NCBI GenBank assembly: GCA_017516965.1
Contig: JAFXAP010000011.1
Location: 1 to 61,218 of the forward strand
Source: Clostridia bacterium
GTDB lineage: Bacteria; Bacillota; Clostridia; Oscillospirales; Acutalibacteraceae
DNA length: 61,218 nucleotides
Direction: 5' to 3'
Shown: piece after piece, positions 1 through 8,983 of the stretch
How positions within the stretch are numbered: position 1 is the stretch's first letter
Layout of the letters: every line of letters starts with the position of its first letter
Translations under genes and position numbers: made by a program
Notes under the pieces: generated by a model
Seen by the model: the letters and a program-made list of their open reading frames with translations, nothing else
Databases searched by the model: none
What the model was told of the DNA's origin: nothing

Positions 1-1
1 C

Positions 2-517
2 CCTGCAAAACTTGGTTCATGCAAGTTGTCAGCAACAACCTATACCTATAGCGGTAAGAATAAGACACCTACAGTAACGGTTAAGAACGCTGCAGGTACA
101 AAGCTTACAAAGAATACACATTACACATTAAGTGTTGCAAGCAGCCGCTATAAAGTAGGTACTTACAAAGTAACCGTTAAGGGTAAAGGCAACTACACAG
201 GCACAAAGACTCTTAGTTTCAAGATTCTCCCTGTAAAGACAACTGTATCTAAGCTTACCGCAGGTAAGAAGAGCATCACTGTGAATATTTCAAAGAAATC
301 TACACAGGTAAGCGGTTACCAGATTCAGTACTCTACAAGCAAGAAGTTTACAAGCGCTAAGACAAAGACAATTTCAAGCTACAAGACAACTAAGTATACA
401 CTCAAGAGCCTCAGCGCTAAGAAGACATACTACGTAAGAGTAAGAACCTATAAGACTGTAAATGGTACTAAGTACTACTCAGGTTGGTCAACCTACAAAT
501 ATGTAAAAACAAAATAG
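2..517 (+). CDS. C-terminal end of a secreted fibronectin type III surface protein (5' truncated by window)
   Basis: The reading frame is open to the left edge, so only the last ~171 residues are seen. The first part is an Ig-like beta-sandwich segment (YTYSGKNKTPTVTV, then GTYKVTVKGKGNYTGTKTL). The second is a fibronectin type III-like domain rich in Lys, Ser and Thr and ending in YSGWSTYKYVKTK. The same two-domain tail ends the BspA-like protein at 10261-12861, with very high DNA and protein similarity, so the missing N-terminus may also carry leucine-rich repeats; that is inference. No LPXTG or SLH anchor is present at the C-terminus. An in-frame TTG at 26 is internal and not a credible start. 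Confidence 0.85.
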   Translation, partial: PAKLGSCKLSATTYTYSGKNKTPTVTVKNAAGTKLTKNTHYTLSVASSRYKVGTYKVTVKGKGNYTGTKTLSFKILPVKTTVSKLTAGKKSITVNISKKSTQVSGYQIQYSTSKKFTSAKTKTISSYKTTKYTLKSLSAKKTYYVRVRTYKTVNGTKYYSGWSTYKYVKTK

Positions 518-526
518 CAAAATAAT

Positions 527-556
527 AAATTCCCGCAAGGCTTTGCGGGAATTTTT
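527..556 (+). terminator. Rho-independent terminator
   Basis: A 12-bp stem (AAATTCCCGCAA pairing with TTGCGGGAATTT, loop GGCT) is followed by T residues. It ends the surface-protein gene. Confidence 0.9.
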
Positions 557-660
557 ATTTACGCCTAATTTATTACTCTATCTAACCAAAGTGATAATTA
601 CCAAAAAAAATTCACTTTTTTGTGCAATGTTACAAAAGTGCAAAAAAACCAAAAAAACAC

Positions 661-689
661 TTTACAACTTTAGTTTGGTAAAGTATAAT
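661..689 (+). promoter_or_regulatory. Sigma-A-type promoter of the amino-acid ABC operon
   Basis: TTTACA at 661-666 and TATAAT at 684-689 are separated by 17 bases, about 43 bases before the lipoprotein start. The preceding 60 bases are A/T-rich and may act as an UP-like element. Confidence 0.75.
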
Positions 690-731
690 AGCAACATCAA
701 ATAAAACCCGTTAGGGAAAAGGAGAAAAATT

Positions 732-1514
732 ATGAAAAAAATTATTGCATTACTTATGGTAGTGGCTATGGTGTTCTGCTTTGCAGGCTGTGGCGCAAAA
801 GAAACGGTTGTTGTTGGTTACACAGAATATGCTCCAATGAACTATTTTGACGAAAACAATAATCTTGTTGGTTTTGATACCGAATTGGCAACAGCAGTTT
901 TTGAAAACCTTGGTTATGAGGTTGTTTTCCAGAAAATTGAATGGGACAACAAATATACCGATCTAAACGCTGGCACAATCGACTGTGTATGGAATGGCTT
1001 TACCTGTAATACTGCTGATGACGACGGTGTTGCACGTGCTGATAAGGTTGATTTTTCATATAACTATATGGAAAACCGTCAGGTAATTGTTGTTAAAAAA
1101 GACAGTGGTATCGCAAAGGCTGAAGATTTAAAAGGTAAGACAGCCGCTGCTGAAAATGGTTCTGTTGGCGCTGACTACGCTGCTACTTTTGAAGGCGTAA
1201 CAATTAAAGGTTGCACAAAGCAGACCGACTGCCTTATGGAAGTTAATGCATTAACTGCAGATTTTGCTGTACTTGATGCTCAGCTTGCTAAGACATATTG
1301 TGGCAAGGGCAACTATGCTGATCTTATGATCGTTGATGACCTTTCAAGCGATGTTGAATATTATGCAATTGGCTTTAAAAAGGATAGCGAACTCACAGCA
1401 AAAGTAAACGAACAGCTTGTTAAACTTGCTGAAGATGGCACCATTAAGACAATTGCTGAAAAGTATGAAGTTATTAACACAACCATTCTTGATTATTCAG
1501 ACCAAATAAAATAA
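732..1514 (+). CDS. Amino-acid ABC transporter substrate-binding lipoprotein (SBP family 3)
   Basis: This is the extracellular receptor of a polar amino-acid importer. It has a lipoprotein signal peptide (MKKIIALLMVVAMVF, lipobox FAGC, lipidated Cys20). A bacterial SBP family 3 fold follows: the characteristic PMNYFDENNNLVGFDTELA stretch near residue 35, then the second lobe and a C-terminal helix ending DGTIKTIAEKY. At 260 aa it is the usual length. AAAAGGAG lies before the ATG. The permease and ATPase genes follow, completing a type I importer. The substrate cannot be read from sequence; the family mostly binds glutamine, histidine, arginine or cystine. Confidence 0.93.
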   Translation: MKKIIALLMVVAMVFCFAGCGAKETVVVGYTEYAPMNYFDENNNLVGFDTELATAVFENLGYEVVFQKIEWDNKYTDLNAGTIDCVWNGFTCNTADDDGVARADKVDFSYNYMENRQVIVVKKDSGIAKAEDLKGKTAAAENGSVGADYAATFEGVTIKGCTKQTDCLMEVNALTADFAVLDAQLAKTYCGKGNYADLMIVDDLSSDVEYYAIGFKKDSELTAKVNEQLVKLAEDGTIKTIAEKYEVINTTILDYSDQIK

Positions 1515-1535
1515 TTTAAAAATCGGAGATACATA

Positions 1536-2231
1536 ATGACCTTTTTACAAGTAACCCTTTTTCTTTGGGAAGGTTTTAAATTATCTTTGCTTATCTTTGC
1601 GGTGACGCTGCTTTGCGGCGCACCGCTTGGTTTGCCTATAGCCTTTTGTTCGATGAGCAAATTTAAACCCTTAAAATATATAACTAAAGTTTTTGTTTGG
1701 ATAGTTCGCGGTATACCGCTTATGCTTCAGATATTTATTTTCTATTATGCGCCGGGTCTTGTGCTGAATATACCCATTTCAAGAAATATAAATCTGTTTT
1801 TCCTTAAAAACTTTGGAATAGAAAATATGGGAATGATAGTTCCTGTTTTGGTGGCTTTTGCTATAAACTATGCTTGCTATTTTTCTGAAATATACCGTGG
1901 CGGTATCGAAAGCATTTCACAAGGGCAATATGAAGCCGGCTATGTTTTGGGACTAACTAAATTTCAAGTGTTTAAAAACATTGTCTTAAAGCAGGTTATA
2001 AAGCGCATAGTACCGCCAATGTCAAACGAAATTATTACACTTATTAAAGATACTGCGCTTGCTAACTGTATAATGTTACCTGAAATTATTATGAAAGCAG
2101 GGGAACTTGCTTCTAGAGAAATGCTTGTTTGGCCACTATTCTATACGGGTGTATTCTATCTGGTTTTTGTAGGTTTGCTTACAATAATCTTAGGCAGAGT
2201 CGAGAAAAAACTTGATTACTTTAAGGCGTAA
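1536..2231 (+). CDS. Amino-acid ABC transporter permease (HisMQ family)
   Basis: Membrane subunit of the importer encoded with the genes on either side. It is a 231-aa protein with five or so hydrophobic helices. The family EAA loop sits near residue 128-150 ([20 protein letters not shown]), which docks onto the ATPase. The N-terminal [11 protein letters not shown] and the [16 protein letters not shown] segment are typical of HisM/GlnP-type permeases. CGGAG precedes the ATG, 21 bases after the lipoprotein stop. It probably works as a homodimer because there is only one permease gene; this is inference. Confidence 0.92.
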   Translation: MTFLQVTLFLWEGFKLSLLIFAVTLLCGAPLGLPIAFCSMSKFKPLKYITKVFVWIVRGIPLMLQIFIFYYAPGLVLNIPISRNINLFFLKNFGIENMGMIVPVLVAFAINYACYFSEIYRGGIESISQGQYEAGYVLGLTKFQVFKNIVLKQVIKRIVPPMSNEIITLIKDTALANCIMLPEIIMKAGELASREMLVWPLFYTGVFYLVFVGLLTIILGRVEKKLDYFKA

Positions 2232-2242
2232 GAGGTGACAGT

Positions 2243-3001
2243 ATGGCAAATTTACATATTAAAGATATTTATAAAAACTTTGGTAAAACCGAGGTATTAA
2301 AAGGTATAAGCTTCACACTTAACGAGGGTGAGGTTGTATCTATAATCGGCTCATCAGGCAGTGGTAAAACAACCTTATTGCGTTGTCTTAATTTTTTAGA
2401 AACTCCTGACAGGGGTGTTATCAGCATTGATGATAAGGTGCTTTTTGATGGAGATGCTAATATAAAATTAGATGACGACGAGATAAGAGAAAATCGTTTG
2501 CATTTTGGTCTTGTTTTTCAGTCCTTTAATTTATTTCCACAGTACAGCGTTTTGGAAAATGTAACCCTTGCGCCAAAACTGCTTAAAAAAGGTACTAATG
2601 AAGATATTGAGCAAAAGGCAAAGCAACTTATTGAGCAGGTGGGACTTACCGAAAAGGCAGATAGTTACCCTTGCCAATTATCAGGTGGTCAGCAACAACG
2701 TGTAGCAATAGCTCGCGCTTTGGCGCTTAACCCTGATATACTTTGTTTTGACGAGCCCACAAGCGCGCTTGATCCTGAGCTTACAGGTGAAGTTTTACGT
2801 GTTATAAAAGAACTGAAAATAGCCGGTAGAACAATGATTGTTGTAACTCATGAAATGGAGTTTGCAAAAAATGTGTCAGACAAGATAATTTTTATGGCTG
2901 ATGGCATTATTGAAGAAATAGGTACTCCTCAGGAGATATTTGAAAATCCAAAGTCGGAAAAAACAAAACACTTTTTGCAAAATTCACTTGAGCGCATCTG
3001 A
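2243..3001 (+). CDS. Amino-acid ABC transporter ATP-binding protein (GlnQ/HisP type)
   Basis: Cytoplasmic ATPase that powers the amino-acid importer. Walker A is GSSGSGKTT at residues 36-44, followed by the Q-loop in [12 protein letters not shown], the ABC signature [15 protein letters not shown], Walker B ILCFDEP with the D-loop SALD, and the switch His in VVTHEM. At 252 aa it matches the family length. AGAGGTGA precedes the ATG, 11 bases after the permease stop, consistent with translational coupling. Confidence 0.95.
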   Translation: MANLHIKDIYKNFGKTEVLKGISFTLNEGEVVSIIGSSGSGKTTLLRCLNFLETPDRGVISIDDKVLFDGDANIKLDDDEIRENRLHFGLVFQSFNLFPQYSVLENVTLAPKLLKKGTNEDIEQKAKQLIEQVGLTEKADSYPCQLSGGQQQRVAIARALALNPDILCFDEPTSALDPELTGEVLRVIKELKIAGRTMIVVTHEMEFAKNVSDKIIFMADGIIEEIGTPQEIFENPKSEKTKHFLQNSLERI

Positions 3002-3018
3002 AGGCGGTGTGATATATA

Positions 3019-3279
3019 TTGACTAACAACGACATTAAAGAGTTATATTCACTTATTTTATCACTTGAAAATGAAGAGGATTGTGATGCATTTTTCTCTG
3101 ATTTGTGCACAAACAAAGAACTTGAACAAATGTCACAACGTATAAAGGCGGCAAAACTGTTGATAGAGGGTAAAACCTATAACCAGGTTATGCAGTTGTG
3201 CGATATCTCTTCTGCAACGCTTAGCCGTGTGTCGCGCTGTGTTCAATATGGTAAAGGGTATAAAAAAATACTAAAATAA
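3019..3279 (+). CDS. yerC: YerC/YecD family TrpR-like DNA-binding protein
   Basis: An 86-aa all-helical protein of the YerC/YecD family, related to the Trp repressor. The helix-turn-helix is TYNQVMQLCDISSATLSRVS at residues ~53-72. The predicted start is TTG, with AAGGCGGTG 11 bases upstream; no in-frame ATG is available. It lies 17 bases after the ABC ATPase and before a strong terminator, so it is the last gene of that operon. It could repress the importer or other amino-acid genes. Homologues are widespread in Firmicutes but I know of no firmly established ligand. Confidence 0.85.
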   Translation: MTNNDIKELYSLILSLENEEDCDAFFSDLCTNKELEQMSQRIKAAKLLIEGKTYNQVMQLCDISSATLSRVSRCVQYGKGYKKILK

Positions 3280-3284
3280 ATTTT

Positions 3285-3315
3285 AAAGGCTTCTCGTTTT
3301 GAGAAGCCTTTTTTG
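3285..3315 (+). terminator. Rho-independent terminator after yerC
   Basis: AAAGGCTTCTC and GAGAAGCCTTT form an 11-bp stem with loop GTTTT, followed by a T-run. It closes the ABC-yerC operon. Confidence 0.92.
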
Positions 3316-3358
3316 TATTTATAATCTCCAAGTTACCAATAATACATATGGTGATTTT

Positions 3359-4987
3359 ATGAAAAGAAAAAACAGTATCAATTTTTTTGCTAAAAGAAGC
3401 GCTTTATGTTTTATTTTAATAGTTTCTTTGTTTTTATCCGCTGTATTAAGGGTTTCTATTATATCGATGGGAAAATATAATGAGGCAAACTCAAACTATA
3501 CGACATATAAAAAGATTAACGTGTCACGACTTCGTGGAACAATTTATGATTGCAATATGGTACCTATTACAAACAGTAAAGCTAAATTAATTGCCGCTGT
3601 TTCAGCAACTCCAAATGCAATTATAGCAATATCATCACAACTTGATTCTAAGTCACGCAAGGATGTTTTAGATGAACTTAAAAAAAATTTTCCCGTTGTA
3701 TGTACCGTTGATAATCCTATTAAGTGTGATGGAATAACAACAACACAAGTCTATAATAATAGCGATAATAATCTTCCTGCTTGTCACATTATCGGTTATA
3801 CCGACAGCACAGGTCACGGTGTTACGGGGCTACAAAGGGCATATGACGATTTATTGTATAGTGAAGAATGGGTGAAAGCAGTTTTTGAAGTTAATGGTAA
3901 AGGTCAGGCGTTAAGGGGTATTAAACCTTTTTTTGAAAATAATACAAGTGTTGTAAATGATGGGGTTGTTACGACAATTGACATAAATATACAAAAAGCG
4001 GTAGATGAAATTTGTACTCAACTCAATAGCGGCTGTGTGGTAGTAGCGGATGCAAAAAACGGTAAAATCAGAGCACTGTCAAGTGCGCCCACATTTGAAA
4101 TTAATAATTTAGCGCAGAGTTTAAACAAAAGCAATTCACCAATGATAAATAGAGCATTATCTGTTTTTAACGTGGGCTCAGTCTTTAAACCGTGCGTTGC
4201 TGCCGCCGCTATAGAGGGAGGATTTTCATATCACAGGTTTAATTGCGAGGGTAAATTGAAAATTCTTGACCGTGATTTTCGTTGCCACAAATTAACAGGT
4301 CACGGCGAAATGAACCTATGTGATTCTTTGGCTCAGTCGTGCAACTGTTTTTTTTATGATGTTGCAATAAAAATGGGCGGAAAAAAGATTTATAACAAAG
4401 CTTCATCGCTTAGTATATCAAGTGATATTTATATAGCAGATAATCTCTATGCCAAAAAGGGAAGTCTACCGATAACCGAAAGTCTTGAAAACCAAGGGAC
4501 TCTTGCCAATTTTAGCATAGGTCAGGGTAATTTAACTGCAAGTCCCATAGCAGTGTTAAATTTATATTTGGCAATTGCAGGAGACGGAAGTTATCGTTTA
4601 CCAAGCATTGTCGAAATGACAATAAAAAATGGTAAGAAAAATGAATACATTTTGCAAAATCCTACGCGAGTGATGAGTGAAAGTACAGCCAAAACATTAC
4701 GTGAATATCTAAAAAGTGTTATTACCGAAGGTACCGGAGAAGAGGCAAAGCCTCAATTTGTTTCGGCAGCAGGTAAAACCTCTACTGCGCAAACAGGTAG
4801 ATATTATGAAAATGGTCAGGAAATAACAAACAGTTGGTTTTGTGGTTTTTTTCCCGCCGATAATCCTCAATATGTAGTTGTTGCAATGAGTGATAGTCAC
4901 TCAAATGTTAGCACAGCATCGATTTTTGCGCAAATTGCCGATTCAATTTATGAACTTAAATACAAAAATGTAGAAATTGAAGATTGA
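3359..4987 (+). CDS. Class B penicillin-binding protein (peptidoglycan transpeptidase)
   Basis: A membrane-anchored D,D-transpeptidase that cross-links peptidoglycan. One N-terminal membrane helix (residues ~14-35) precedes a pedestal region with the class B signature RGTIYD. The penicillin-binding domain has the SxxK motif SVFK (Ser274), SCN (Ser327) and KTS (Lys473). At 542 aa with no PASTA domains it resembles the SpoVD/PbpA group; the exact role, vegetative or spore, is not decidable. I chose ATG 3359 over an in-frame start at 3299 because the latter lies inside the preceding terminator and 3359 has a GGTGAT site. The stop codon overlaps the -35 box of the next operon. Confidence 0.9.
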   Translation: MKRKNSINFFAKRSALCFILIVSLFLSAVLRVSIISMGKYNEANSNYTTYKKINVSRLRGTIYDCNMVPITNSKAKLIAAVSATPNAIIAISSQLDSKSRKDVLDELKKNFPVVCTVDNPIKCDGITTTQVYNNSDNNLPACHIIGYTDSTGHGVTGLQRAYDDLLYSEEWVKAVFEVNGKGQALRGIKPFFENNTSVVNDGVVTTIDINIQKAVDEICTQLNSGCVVVADAKNGKIRALSSAPTFEINNLAQSLNKSNSPMINRALSVFNVGSVFKPCVAAAAIEGGFSYHRFNCEGKLKILDRDFRCHKLTGHGEMNLCDSLAQSCNCFFYDVAIKMGGKKIYNKASSLSISSDIYIADNLYAKKGSLPITESLENQGTLANFSIGQGNLTASPIAVLNLYLAIAGDGSYRLPSIVEMTIKNGKKNEYILQNPTRVMSESTAKTLREYLKSVITEGTGEEAKPQFVSAAGKTSTAQTGRYYENGQEITNSWFCGFFPADNPQYVVVAMSDSHSNVSTASIFAQIADSIYELKYKNVEIED

Positions 4988-5012
4988 CAGTATATCGTTA
5001 TTATTGTATAAT
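4984..5012 (+). promoter_or_regulatory. Consensus promoter of the citrate/2-oxoglutarate operon
   Basis: TTGACA at 4984-4989 and TATAAT at 5007-5012 with a 17-base spacer are both perfect consensus hexamers. The -35 overlaps the stop codon of the penicillin-binding protein. Such a strong promoter is expected to need repression, and a palindromic operator overlaps it. Confidence 0.88.
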
Positions 5013-5029
5013 TGTATACAATAATACAA
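5004..5029 (+). promoter_or_regulatory. Palindromic operator, probable binding site of the GntR regulator at 6407
   Basis: A 26-base dyad differs from perfect symmetry at one base pair. Its core is ATTGTATACAAT (5011-5022), flanked by TTGTAT and ATACAA arms. TTGTATACAA-type palindromes are typical of FadR-subfamily (FCD) GntR repressors. The site covers the -10 box and the predicted start of transcription, so binding would block initiation. The assignment to this GntR protein is inferred from proximity and motif type. Confidence 0.75.
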
Positions 5030-5042
5030 TTGAGGTGAAAAT

Positions 5043-6410
5043 ATGCTCGAACTTTCAAATAAAACTAATTTGCTTGAGGAAAATGATTATAAGTATTCAC
5101 TGCAAGACGTAGCCGATCCGAATCTATATCGTGAATTTTATAGTTATGATGACGTGCCACGTGTGGCATTTAACCATCGTCGCGTTCCTATGAATATGCC
5201 ACAAGATATCTGGATTACCGACACATCACTTCGTGACGGTCAACAATCGGTAGAGCCTTATAGTGTAGAACAAATTGTAAATTTATATAAACTAATGTCA
5301 AAACTTGGCGGTCCTTATGGTATTATTCGGCAAACTGAAATGTTTGTTTATAGTAAAAAGGACCGCGAGGCTATTAAAAAGTGTCAGGAACTCGGGCTAA
5401 AATTTCCTGAAATTACTACCTGGATCAGAGCAAATAAAGAGGACTTTAAACTTGTTAAGGATCTTGGTATTCGTGAAACGGGTATTTTAGTTTCTTGTAG
5501 TGACTATCACATTTTCAAAAAACTTAAAATGACACGTAAACAGGCGATGGATACATATCTTGCCGCAGTAGCCCAGGCTTTTGAGGCTGGTGTTATGCCA
5601 CGTTGCCACTTAGAAGATATTACACGCGCCGACTTTTACGGTTTTGTGGTACCTTTTGTAAATGAGCTTATGAAAATGTCAAAAGATGCAGGAATTCCTG
5701 TTCGTATACGTGCTTGTGACACAATGGGTTATGGCGTACCGTATCCAGAAGTTGCTTTACCACGTAGTGTTCCGGGCATTATATACGGTTTGCAACACTT
5801 TTCAGATGTTCCAAGCGAAATGCTTGAATGGCACGGTCACAACGATTTTTATAAGGCAGTTACAAACGCATCTACTGCGTGGCTTTATGGCGCGTCGGCA
5901 GTAAACTGTTCTTTGCTTGGCATTGGTGAGCGTACAGGTAATGTTCCGCTTGAGGCAATGGTTATGGAATATGCATCTCTTCGTGGTTCATTCGATGGTA
6001 TGGACCCTTCTGCAATTACCGAAATTGCTGAATATTTTAAAACCGAAATGGGCTATGACATTCCTGTAATGACACCATTTGTAGGCAGAAACTTTAATGT
6101 TACCCGCGCGGGCATTCATGCTGACGGGCTTTTAAAGGATGAGGAGATATACAACATTTTTAATACCGAAAAAATCCTTAACCGTCCTGTGTCGGTATTG
6201 CTTGGTAAAACCTCAGGTCTTGCAGGTATTGCTTATTGGATTAACCAAAATTATAACCTTAAGGGTGAAGCCGCTGTTGATAAGCGCAGTGATTTGGTTA
6301 TAAAAATGAAGGAATGGATTGACAAAGAGTATGAAGACGGCCGTCAAACAAGCCTTTCTAACGATGAAATTGAAGAGAAGGTTTCTCTTTTTTCAGGAGG
6401 TAAACTATGA
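5043..6410 (+). CDS. Re-citrate synthase (homocitrate/isopropylmalate synthase-like)
   Basis: It is predicted to condense acetyl-CoA and oxaloacetate to citrate by the Re-face mechanism of anaerobes, unrelated to the usual Si-citrate synthase. The 455-aa protein has the DRE-TIM family N-terminal motif TDTSLRDGQQS (residues ~60-70), with metal ligands in the Asp of that motif and the HGHND box (~HGHNDFYKA). The GIGERTGN motif is also present. The lead MPQDIWITDTSLRDGQQSVE matches the Re-citrate synthase subgroup rather than LeuA. Aconitase and isocitrate dehydrogenase follow, supporting citrate rather than isopropylmalate or homocitrate as product. AGGTGA precedes the ATG. Alternative: a homocitrate synthase-like enzyme, judged less likely. 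Confidence 0.87.
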   Translation: MLELSNKTNLLEENDYKYSLQDVADPNLYREFYSYDDVPRVAFNHRRVPMNMPQDIWITDTSLRDGQQSVEPYSVEQIVNLYKLMSKLGGPYGIIRQTEMFVYSKKDREAIKKCQELGLKFPEITTWIRANKEDFKLVKDLGIRETGILVSCSDYHIFKKLKMTRKQAMDTYLAAVAQAFEAGVMPRCHLEDITRADFYGFVVPFVNELMKMSKDAGIPVRIRACDTMGYGVPYPEVALPRSVPGIIYGLQHFSDVPSEMLEWHGHNDFYKAVTNASTAWLYGASAVNCSLLGIGERTGNVPLEAMVMEYASLRGSFDGMDPSAITEIAEYFKTEMGYDIPVMTPFVGRNFNVTRAGIHADGLLKDEEIYNIFNTEKILNRPVSVLLGKTSGLAGIAYWINQNYNLKGEAAVDKRSDLVIKMKEWIDKEYEDGRQTSLSNDEIEEKVSLFSGGKL

Positions 6411-7051
6411 TAGAACATAAGACTATATCACTTGCTGACCAGGTTTTTGAGCATCTTGAAACCGATATTTTAAGTGGTAAATATCAAAAGGGTGAAAATA
6501 TAACCGAAAGTAAGTTAAGCTTAGAACTCGGCGTAAGTCGTACCCCTATTCGCGAAGCGCTACGCCGCCTTGAACAAGAGCATTTGATAGAAGAATCTCA
6601 AAAAGGTATGGTGGTTGTAGGTATCAGCGAAAAGGACCTTGCCGATATTTTTGAAATCAGAGCAGCGCTTGAAGGCAAAGCGGCATTTCTTGCGGCGCAT
6701 AACCATACTGAAAAACAGTTAAGTGTTGTGCGTGAAGCGCTTGAGTTTCAAGAGTTTTATCTTGGTAAAAAAGACCCCGACCGTATAAAAAGTATGGACA
6801 GTCGCTTTCACGAAACAATTTATAAAATGAGCGGAAGTACGGTTTTTTATGACGTTTTGATGCCATTACATAAAAAAATTCTTAAATATCGTAAGGCATC
6901 GGTAACTGACAGCAGTCGCGCGGCGGCTTCGGTTGCTGAGCACCGCGCTATATATGATGCAATTGCCAATCACAATGGTGAACTTGCCTCGCGCCTTATA
7001 AGCGAACATCTTAAAAATGCATATAACCATATTTGTAATAAGGAGAATTAA
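6407..7051 (+). CDS. GntR family transcriptional regulator, FadR/FCD subfamily
   Basis: A 214-aa DNA-binding regulator. The N-terminal winged helix-turn-helix is at residues ~10-75 (ESKLSLELGVSRTPIREALRRL), and an FCD ligand-binding domain follows (DIFEIRAALEG, later DSRFHETIYKMSG and a C-terminal EHRAIYDAIANHNG metal/ligand motif with His). The ATG overlaps the stop of the Re-citrate synthase as ATGA, with AGGAGG just upstream, so translation is coupled. Lying second in the operon it controls, it is likely an autoregulator acting at the dyad at 5004-5029. The ligand could be citrate or another tricarboxylic intermediate; this is inference. Confidence 0.9.
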   Translation: MIEHKTISLADQVFEHLETDILSGKYQKGENITESKLSLELGVSRTPIREALRRLEQEHLIEESQKGMVVVGISEKDLADIFEIRAALEGKAAFLAAHNHTEKQLSVVREALEFQEFYLGKKDPDRIKSMDSRFHETIYKMSGSTVFYDVLMPLHKKILKYRKASVTDSSRAAASVAEHRAIYDAIANHNGELASRLISEHLKNAYNHICNKEN

Positions 7052-7053
7052 AA

Positions 7054-8982
7054 ATGGGTTTAACAATTGCGCAAAAAATAATAAAAGAACATCTTGTTTC
7101 GGGTGATATGACACCCGGTAGCGAGATATCACTAAAGATTGACCAAACCTTAACTCAGGATGCCACAGGCACTATGGCTTATCTTGAATTTGAAACAATG
7201 GGCCTTAAACGTGTAAAAACCGAAAAGAGCGTTGCTTACATAGACCACAACACGTTACAGTCAGGTTTTGAAAATGCAGATGACCACCGATATATTCAGT
7301 CTGTGACATCAAAGCACGGTATTTACTTTTCACGTCCCGGTAACGGTATTTGTCATCAGGTTCATCTTGAGCGTTTTGGCAAACCGGGTAAAACCTTAAT
7401 CGGTTCTGACAGTCATACCCCAACTGGCGGCGGTATAGGTATGCTTGCAATGGGCGCAGGCGGACTTGACGTTGCAGTTGCTATGGGTGGCGGCGCATAC
7501 TTTATAACAATGCCTAAAATGTATAAGGTTAACCTTACAGGTAAATTAAACCCCTATGTAACAGCCAAAGATATCAGCCTTGAAATACTTCGTATTTTGT
7601 CGGTTAAAGGTGGCGTTGGCGCAATAATAGAATGGGGCGGCGAGGGTATTAAAAACCTTACGGTTCCCGAACGCGCTACAATTACAAATATGGGCACCGA
7701 GCTTGGCGCTACAACCTCTATTTTCCCATCTGATGATGTAACAAAAGCATTTCTTAAAGCAGAGGGCAGAGAGGAGGATTACATTCCTCTTTGCAGTGAC
7801 CCCGATGCAGTATATGATAAGGTTATAGATATTAATCTTGATGAACTAAAGCCACTTATCGCTTGTCCTCATAGCCCTGACAACGTTGTAACGGTTGAAT
7901 CACTTAAGGGCACAAAGGTAGATCAGGTTTGCATTGGTTCTTGCACAAACTCTTCTTTAATGGATATGCTAAAGGTTGCCGCAATGCTTAAAGGTAAGGT
8001 TATTTCGCCATCGGTTAGCCTTTCAATTTCACCGGGTTCTAAACAGGTTCTTAGAATGCTTGCCGACTGTGGCGCTCTAAGCGATATTATTGCTTCAGGC
8101 GCTCGTATTCTTGAATCGGCTTGCGGTCCTTGCATTGGTATGGGATTTTCTCCAAACTCTGCCGGCGTATCTCTTCGTACCTTTAACCGTAACTTTGAAG
8201 GCAGAAGCGGTACTGCTGACGCAGGTGTTTATCTTGTTTCTCCCGAAACTGCTGTTGCGGCGGCGCTTACAGGTGAAATTACCGACCCCAGAACCTTGGG
8301 TGGTAGCATAGAGATTAATATGCCTGAAAGTTTCAAAATTGATGACAGCGCTGTTATTGCTCCCGCTCCCGAAAGTTGCGCTGATAGCGTTGAGGTGCTT
8401 CGCGGACCTAACATCAAACCGTTCCCCGAATCAAAACCACAGGTAGATAACTTTACTGCCGAGGTAGCGCTAAAGGTTGGAGACAACATTACAACCGACC
8501 ATATAATGCCTGCCGGCGCTAAGATTTTGCCCTATCGCTCTAATATTCCACACCTTTCACAGTTTTGCTTTGGTGTGTGTGATAAAACCTTCCCCGAGCG
8601 CGCAAAGGCTTTGGGCGAAAGCATTATAATCGGTGGCAGTAACTATGGTCAGGGCTCATCGCGTGAACATGCGGCACTTGTTCCTATGTATTTGGGCGTT
8701 CGCGTTGTTATTACAAAAAGCTTTGCGCGTATTCACGTTGCAAATCTTATAAACTCTGGCATTATGCCACTTACATTTAAAAATGCCGATGATTATGACA
8801 AGATTAATCAGGGTGATAAGCTTACTCTTTCAAATGTGTTTGACGGCATGGAAAAGGGTGCCATTATTCTTAAAAATGAAACAAACGGCGCTGAGATAGA
8901 ACTTGTATGTGAGTTTACCGACAGACAAAAGAAGATACTTAAATCGGGCGGACTTTTAGCCTTTACAAAGTTAGGTGAATAA
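7054..8982 (+). CDS. Aconitate hydratase (short, Aquifex/clostridial type)
   Basis: Interconverts citrate and isocitrate through a [4Fe-4S] cluster. At 642 aa it belongs to the shorter aconitase group, not the ~900-aa AcnA. The cluster Cys residues are Cys297 (GSCTNSS) and Cys357/Cys360 (ACGPCIGMG). Other family motifs are GSDSHTPTGGGIG near residue 115 and, in the C-terminal swivel domain, TTDHIMPAGA and NYGQGSSREHAAL. AAGGAG lies before the ATG and only 2 bases separate it from the GntR stop. Context supports aconitase rather than homoaconitase or isopropylmalate isomerase. Confidence 0.92.
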   Translation: MGLTIAQKIIKEHLVSGDMTPGSEISLKIDQTLTQDATGTMAYLEFETMGLKRVKTEKSVAYIDHNTLQSGFENADDHRYIQSVTSKHGIYFSRPGNGICHQVHLERFGKPGKTLIGSDSHTPTGGGIGMLAMGAGGLDVAVAMGGGAYFITMPKMYKVNLTGKLNPYVTAKDISLEILRILSVKGGVGAIIEWGGEGIKNLTVPERATITNMGTELGATTSIFPSDDVTKAFLKAEGREEDYIPLCSDPDAVYDKVIDINLDELKPLIACPHSPDNVVTVESLKGTKVDQVCIGSCTNSSLMDMLKVAAMLKGKVISPSVSLSISPGSKQVLRMLADCGALSDIIASGARILESACGPCIGMGFSPNSAGVSLRTFNRNFEGRSGTADAGVYLVSPETAVAAALTGEITDPRTLGGSIEINMPESFKIDDSAVIAPAPESCADSVEVLRGPNIKPFPESKPQVDNFTAEVALKVGDNITTDHIMPAGAKILPYRSNIPHLSQFCFGVCDKTFPERAKALGESIIIGGSNYGQGSSREHAALVPMYLGVRVVITKSFARIHVANLINSGIMPLTFKNADDYDKINQGDKLTLSNVFDGMEKGAIILKNETNGAEIELVCEFTDRQKKILKSGGLLAFTKLGE

Positions 8983-8983
8983 T

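Noticed and set aside
3299-3358. Upstream in-frame extension of the penicillin-binding protein
   Set aside because: It lies inside the yerC terminator, lacks a ribosome binding site, and adds residues unlike the family; ATG 3359 fits.
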